Shown here: in pieces, positions 7,190 through 9,753 of the stretch
Layout of the letters: each line of letters begins with the position of its first letter
Numbering within the stretch: position 1 is the stretch's first letter
Origin: Clostridiales bacterium
GTDB lineage: Bacteria; Bacillota; Clostridia; Lutisporales; Lutisporaceae
Direction of reading: 5' to 3'
Length of the DNA: 9,753 nucleotides
Assembly (NCBI GenBank): GCA_012842725.1
Contig: DUSG01000115.1
Span: 1-9,753, forward strand
The notes under the pieces: model-generated
The model's input: the letters and a program-made list of their open reading frames with translations, nothing else
The model's database searches: none
Told to the model about the DNA's origin: nothing
Translations under genes and position numbers: made by a program

Positions 7190-7255
7190 TGTAATTGAAA
7201 TGTAATTGAAATGTAATGAAAAAATAACTATAAAAAAATTTCCATGTAATTGTAA
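7190..7255 (+). promoter_or_regulatory. 11-bp-spaced direct repeats, candidate operator
   Basis: TGTAATTGAAA occurs in tandem at 7190-7200 and 7201-7211. A third, slightly changed copy (TGTAATGAAAA) follows at 7212-7222, and a further separate copy (TGTAATTGTAA) lies at 7245-7255. The 11-base period is about one helical turn, the spacing used by tandem OmpR/PhoB-fold binding proteins, including SARP activators and PhoB/PhoP. The site is upstream of the c-di-GMP enzyme gene and downstream of a regulator of this fold. The binding protein is not known from sequence. Confidence 0.5.
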
Positions 7256-7279
7256 AAAACATTATATGAAATTTACAGA

Positions 7280-7288
7280 TGATATATT
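7280..7288 (+). promoter_or_regulatory. Possible extended -10 promoter of the GGDEF/HD-GYP gene
   Basis: TGaTATATT at 7280-7288 resembles the extended -10 elements upstream of rpmE and the regulator. No good -35 lies 16-18 bases upstream. That would suit a promoter that depends on an activator bound to the upstream repeats. A small hairpin CAGAA-CTAT-TTCTG (7307-7320) lies downstream, just before the ribosome binding site. Confidence 0.35.
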
Positions 7289-7332
7289 AATCATAAGTAA
7301 ATGGGACAGAACTATTTCTGGGAGTGAGAATT

Positions 7333-8793
7333 ATGATGGAATATCCTTCTAAATATGATTTCTTTCTTAGATTTAAACCCATATTCGATGATAAAAATCA
7401 CTTTGTTGATTATTTACTGGTGGATTCAAGCGAGAACTTTCAAAACATAATAGATGTGAAGATTGAGTATCTGATTGGTAAGAGGTTGTCAGAAATAGTT
7501 CTGGAGTATGGCAACGACGTATTCGGCATCAAAGATATCTACTATAATATGATACCTAATACCAGAAGAAAGTTTGAAAAGTATATACCTCAACTAAAAA
7601 AGTTGTATTCAATAAACATATTCAGTGATGACAAAGACTACCTCATTCTTTTCTACAATGATATTTCAAGAATAAAGAATTCTGTTATACCGGATTATTT
7701 CAGTGTAGGTAATGGAGTGGTTTATAACTTTAATGGCAAAAAAGGTTTCTACGCATACAAGGATAGATTAACCGGCCTTTATAATAGAGACTTCTTTGAA
7801 GCTGAACTATCAAGGTTGGACAGCCCTAGGCAGTTGCCCATTAGTGTAATATTAGGAGATATGAATGGTCTCAAGCTAATAAATGATGCATTTGGACATG
7901 AAATGGGCGATAGAGCTTTAAAAAGAGTGGCAGAGCTGATGAGAAAGGTTTTCAGAAAAGAAGATATTGTCTGCAGAATAGGAGGAGACGAATTTGTAGT
8001 GCTTTTACCTCAAACTTCAGAGCAAGTGGCATTAAATATTGCAAAAAGAATAAAGGAAAAATGTCTGGTTAATCCTCTGGATTTTATAAAAATCAGCATC
8101 AGCCTTGGAGTAGCGACAAAAACGAGTGAAGAGGAAGATATTAGAGATACTTTAAAGAAAGCCGAGAATAGGATGTATTTCAGCAAGTTGAATGAAAGCA
8201 AAGATGCTAAGTTATCCATGATTAAATATCTAAAGGACAAGCTTGAGGAAATATCTTTTGAAACAAAGGCTCATTATGAAAGACTTAAATATTTATGTCT
8301 TATGTTAGCTGACAAAGTAGGCTTGGATGAACATGAAAAAGAGGAATTAAAGCTTTTATGCGAGTTCCATGACATAGGCAAAATCGGAGTTCCACAGCAT
8401 ATACTCCAGAAAAAAGGTGCTTTAAATGATGACGAATGGGAAAAGGTAAGACGACATAGCGAGATAGGATATCACATTATAGGTGCATCCAGAGAAGTGA
8501 TGGCAATTGATGAACTGATTTTGGTTCATCATGAGAGATGGGACGGGAAAGGTTATCCGGGACTTCTTAAAAAAGATGAAATACCTTTGGTAGCCAGAAT
8601 ATTTGCTATTGCTGATGCGTATGACGCTATGGTGAATGAAAGGCCTTACAAACATAGGCTTACACATAAAGAAGCATTAGAAGAAATAGAAAGAAAGGCA
8701 GGAACACAATTTGATCCTAACTTGGCAAAAATCTTCATAGACATGATGAAAAACGAAGAATATGAATATAGCAAAAATGTATATTATTCTTAA
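7333..8793 (+). CDS. PAS-like/GGDEF/HD-GYP bifunctional c-di-GMP enzyme
   Basis: A 486-residue soluble protein without membrane segments. Residues about 7-115 look like a PAS-type sensor (DYLLVDSSENFQNIIDV, YLIGKRLSEIV). A diguanylate cyclase domain follows, from LTGLYNRDFF (146-155), with the intact GGDEF signature at 217-221 and an inhibitory-site RxxD (R208-D211) five residues before it. The C-terminal HD-GYP phosphodiesterase domain (about 310-475) has HDIGKIG (346-352), H375, HHERWDGKGYPG (399-410, with GYP at 407-409) and D428 in IADAYDAM, so its metal ligands look complete. One chain could thus make and break down c-di-GMP. The ATG at 7333 is preferred because GGGAG (7320-7324) is eight bases upstream; the GTG at 7324 overlaps that site. 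It appears monocistronic and is followed by a hairpin-rich region and a terminator. Confidence 0.92.
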   Translation: MMEYPSKYDFFLRFKPIFDDKNHFVDYLLVDSSENFQNIIDVKIEYLIGKRLSEIVLEYGNDVFGIKDIYYNMIPNTRRKFEKYIPQLKKLYSINIFSDDKDYLILFYNDISRIKNSVIPDYFSVGNGVVYNFNGKKGFYAYKDRLTGLYNRDFFEAELSRLDSPRQLPISVILGDMNGLKLINDAFGHEMGDRALKRVAELMRKVFRKEDIVCRIGGDEFVVLLPQTSEQVALNIAKRIKEKCLVNPLDFIKISISLGVATKTSEEEDIRDTLKKAENRMYFSKLNESKDAKLSMIKYLKDKLEEISFETKAHYERLKYLCLMLADKVGLDEHEKEELKLLCEFHDIGKIGVPQHILQKKGALNDDEWEKVRRHSEIGYHIIGASREVMAIDELILVHHERWDGKGYPGLLKKDEIPLVARIFAIADAYDAMVNERPYKHRLTHKEALEEIERKAGTQFDPNLAKIFIDMMKNEEYEYSKNVYYS

Positions 8794-8795
8794 AA

Positions 8796-8848
8796 TTACA
8801 TAATAATGATATATATGTAAATTCATATAATTATTGCATCTATATGAA
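8796..8848. repeat. Two successive AT-rich inverted repeats after the c-di-GMP enzyme gene
   Basis: TTACATA (8796-8802) pairs with TATGTAA (8814-8820), and TTCATATA (8822-8829) pairs with TATATGAA (8841-8848). Both are weak A/T-only or nearly A/T-only stems without a following U-run, so they are not standard terminators. They may be 3'-UTR structures or chance in very AT-rich sequence. Confidence 0.4.
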
Positions 8849-8866
8849 ATTATTAAAGCTATAAAT

Positions 8867-8921
8867 GTCAAGCATCAATGTTAATTAACAAATGTTAATT
8901 GATATTGACGCCTGACTTTTT
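8867..8921 (+). terminator. Long imperfect hairpin terminator before the surface-protein gene
   Basis: The arms 8867-8889 and 8894-8916 pair over 23 positions, with 19 Watson-Crick pairs, two G-U pairs and two A-C mismatches, closing a four-base AAAT loop. TTTTT (8917-8921) follows. The position suits termination of transcripts from the c-di-GMP enzyme gene. On the other strand the two mismatches become G-U pairs, so a structure could form there too. Confidence 0.7.
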
Positions 8922-8939
8922 ATAGATAATTAACTAAAG

Positions 8940-8964
8940 ATTAATTAAATTAAGTTTAATTAAT
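8940..8964. repeat. TTAATTAA-rich inverted repeat upstream of the surface-protein gene
   Basis: ATTAATTAAA (8940-8949) and TTTAATTAAT (8955-8964) form a perfect 10-bp inverted repeat around TTAAG. TTAATTAA occurs at 8881-8888, 8941-8948 and 8956-8963. It is a possible operator 40-70 bases before the start codon, or simply low-complexity AT sequence. I did not find a convincing -35/-10 pair for the downstream gene; TTGACG (8905-8910) lacks a good -10. Confidence 0.4.
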
Positions 8965-9006
8965 TAAAGTTACGAATTCAGCTTAATAAAGAAGGAGGTG
9001 AAAAAG

Positions 9007-9753
9007 ATGAAAGGGAAATGTAGAAAAACCATAGCGCTTTTATTGGTGTTGCTGATGGTCTTCAATATGGGTATAGCTGCTTTTGCTGAAGGTGATCCGA
9101 GTAATCTTTATGGGGGTGGTGGACCACCTGTAGATCAACAGGATCTAGATATAGATGATGTAGGAAACGACATACAGGGTGATGAAGAACCACCTGCATA
9201 TACGGAGCCAGATGGAGGAGAAACATCTGAAGAACCAGAGAAAGGTGAAGAAGCAACTGTAGAACAAGGAGAAGGCGAACAAGAATTACCTGGAGAATCC
9301 GGTGGAGGAGAACAACCTGGAGAACCGGTAGAAGATGAAATGGAAACACCTGCTGAACCTGAACAAGAACAAGATGGAACGGAAAAATTACCTGTTGAAG
9401 TGGCTTATGAAATCCAGTATCTGCTTCTGGGTACAGGTGAACCTGTTGAAGGGTTGGTTCCTATTGTCGGCACTGCTGAGGTGGGGACAATTATAGAAAT
9501 CCCTCATCCGGAAATAGAAGGATATCAGGTGGCAGCAGATCAACCAACAAGTTTTGTAGTAAGCGAAGATGAAGAACTGAATAAAGTTGTAGTTTATTAT
9601 GTGAAAGTTGAGGTAGTTGAAGAAGTTACATTGACGGTGAACCATATCCTGATTCATGATGACGGCGAAGAGGAAATTCGCACAGAGATAATAGAGGGAT
9701 TGAAAGCAGGAGATGTGGTATTTGGAAGTGACTATGCAGTCGATATAGAGGGA
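9007..9753 (+). CDS. Secreted acidic surface protein with MucBP-like repeats (5' part)
   Basis: An open frame of 249 codons with no stop before the window end. AAGGAGGTG (8992-9000), a full consensus ribosome binding site, lies six bases before the ATG. Residues 1-27 are a typical Sec signal peptide (KGKCRK, a hydrophobic core LLLVLLMV, and AFA before E28). Residues about 28-127 are low complexity, rich in Glu, Gly, Pro and Gln and strongly acidic, which suggests an extended wall-spanning or stalk segment. Residues about 128-200 resemble a MucBP-type repeat (VEVAYEIQYLLLGTGEPVEG, then GYQVAADQPTSF and KVVVYYVK). A second beta-rich repeat starts at about 205 (VTLTVNHILIHDDGEEE) and runs off the edge. 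An anchor (LPXTG, S-layer homology or other) would be in the missing part. It probably acts outside the cell in adhesion or wall structure. The exact family is uncertain. Confidence 0.8.
   Translation, partial: MKGKCRKTIALLLVLLMVFNMGIAAFAEGDPSNLYGGGGPPVDQQDLDIDDVGNDIQGDEEPPAYTEPDGGETSEEPEKGEEATVEQGEGEQELPGESGGGEQPGEPVEDEMETPAEPEQEQDGTEKLPVEVAYEIQYLLLGTGEPVEGLVPIVGTAEVGTIIEIPHPEIEGYQVAADQPTSFVVSEDEELNKVVVYYVKVEVVEEVTLTVNHILIHDDGEEEIRTEIIEGLKAGDVVFGSDYAVDIEG

Noticed and set aside
9062..9349. A minus-strand open frame of 95 codons rich in Leu, Val and His
   Set aside because: It is the antisense shadow of the Glu/Gly/Pro-rich segment of the surface-protein gene. That gene has a consensus ribosome binding site and a signal peptide.

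Overview
The window reads as low-GC Firmicute DNA, most likely from the class Clostridia. It is AT-rich, has strong AGGAGG-type ribosome binding sites and sigma-A-like promoters (often with an extended TGaTATAAT -10), and carries the conserved rho-rpmE-tdk gene order found in many Firmicutes. I cannot resolve the genus. All genes found are on the + strand.

Layout. (1) Positions 1-1211 are housekeeping: the last codons of what is very probably rho, then rpmE (zinc-binding ribosomal protein L31) and tdk (thymidine kinase), with promoters and terminators around them. (2) Positions 1314-5705 hold a compact three-gene exporter operon: a MacB/LolD-type ATPase, a large permease with two FtsX halves, and a membrane-anchored HlyD/MacA-type adaptor. 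The genes overlap or are a few bases apart. (3) Positions 5779-7176 hold a promoter region, a 20-codon candidate leader ORF with a very good ribosome binding site, and a BTAD/SARP-type transcription regulator. The regulator ends in an apparent degenerate GGDEF domain that keeps an inhibitory-site-like RxxD but has lost the GGDEF signature. (4) Positions 7190-8793 hold 11-bp-spaced direct repeats, then a gene for a PAS-like/GGDEF/HD-GYP protein with both c-di-GMP synthesis and breakdown motifs intact. (5) Positions 8796-9753 hold an AT-rich intergenic stretch with several hairpins and a terminator, then the start of a secreted, acidic, repeat-rich surface protein with MucBP-like repeats, cut by the window end.

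How the parts may work together. The housekeeping block is ordinary. The exporter is a self-contained efflux or peptide/lipid export unit of unknown substrate. The right half suggests a c-di-GMP circuit: a regulator with a cyclase-derived, possibly ligand-sensing domain, helical-turn-spaced repeats in front of a bifunctional c-di-GMP enzyme, and a surface protein next to it. The individual genes are recognised from their motifs. The circuit itself is inference from adjacency and needs experimental or comparative support.
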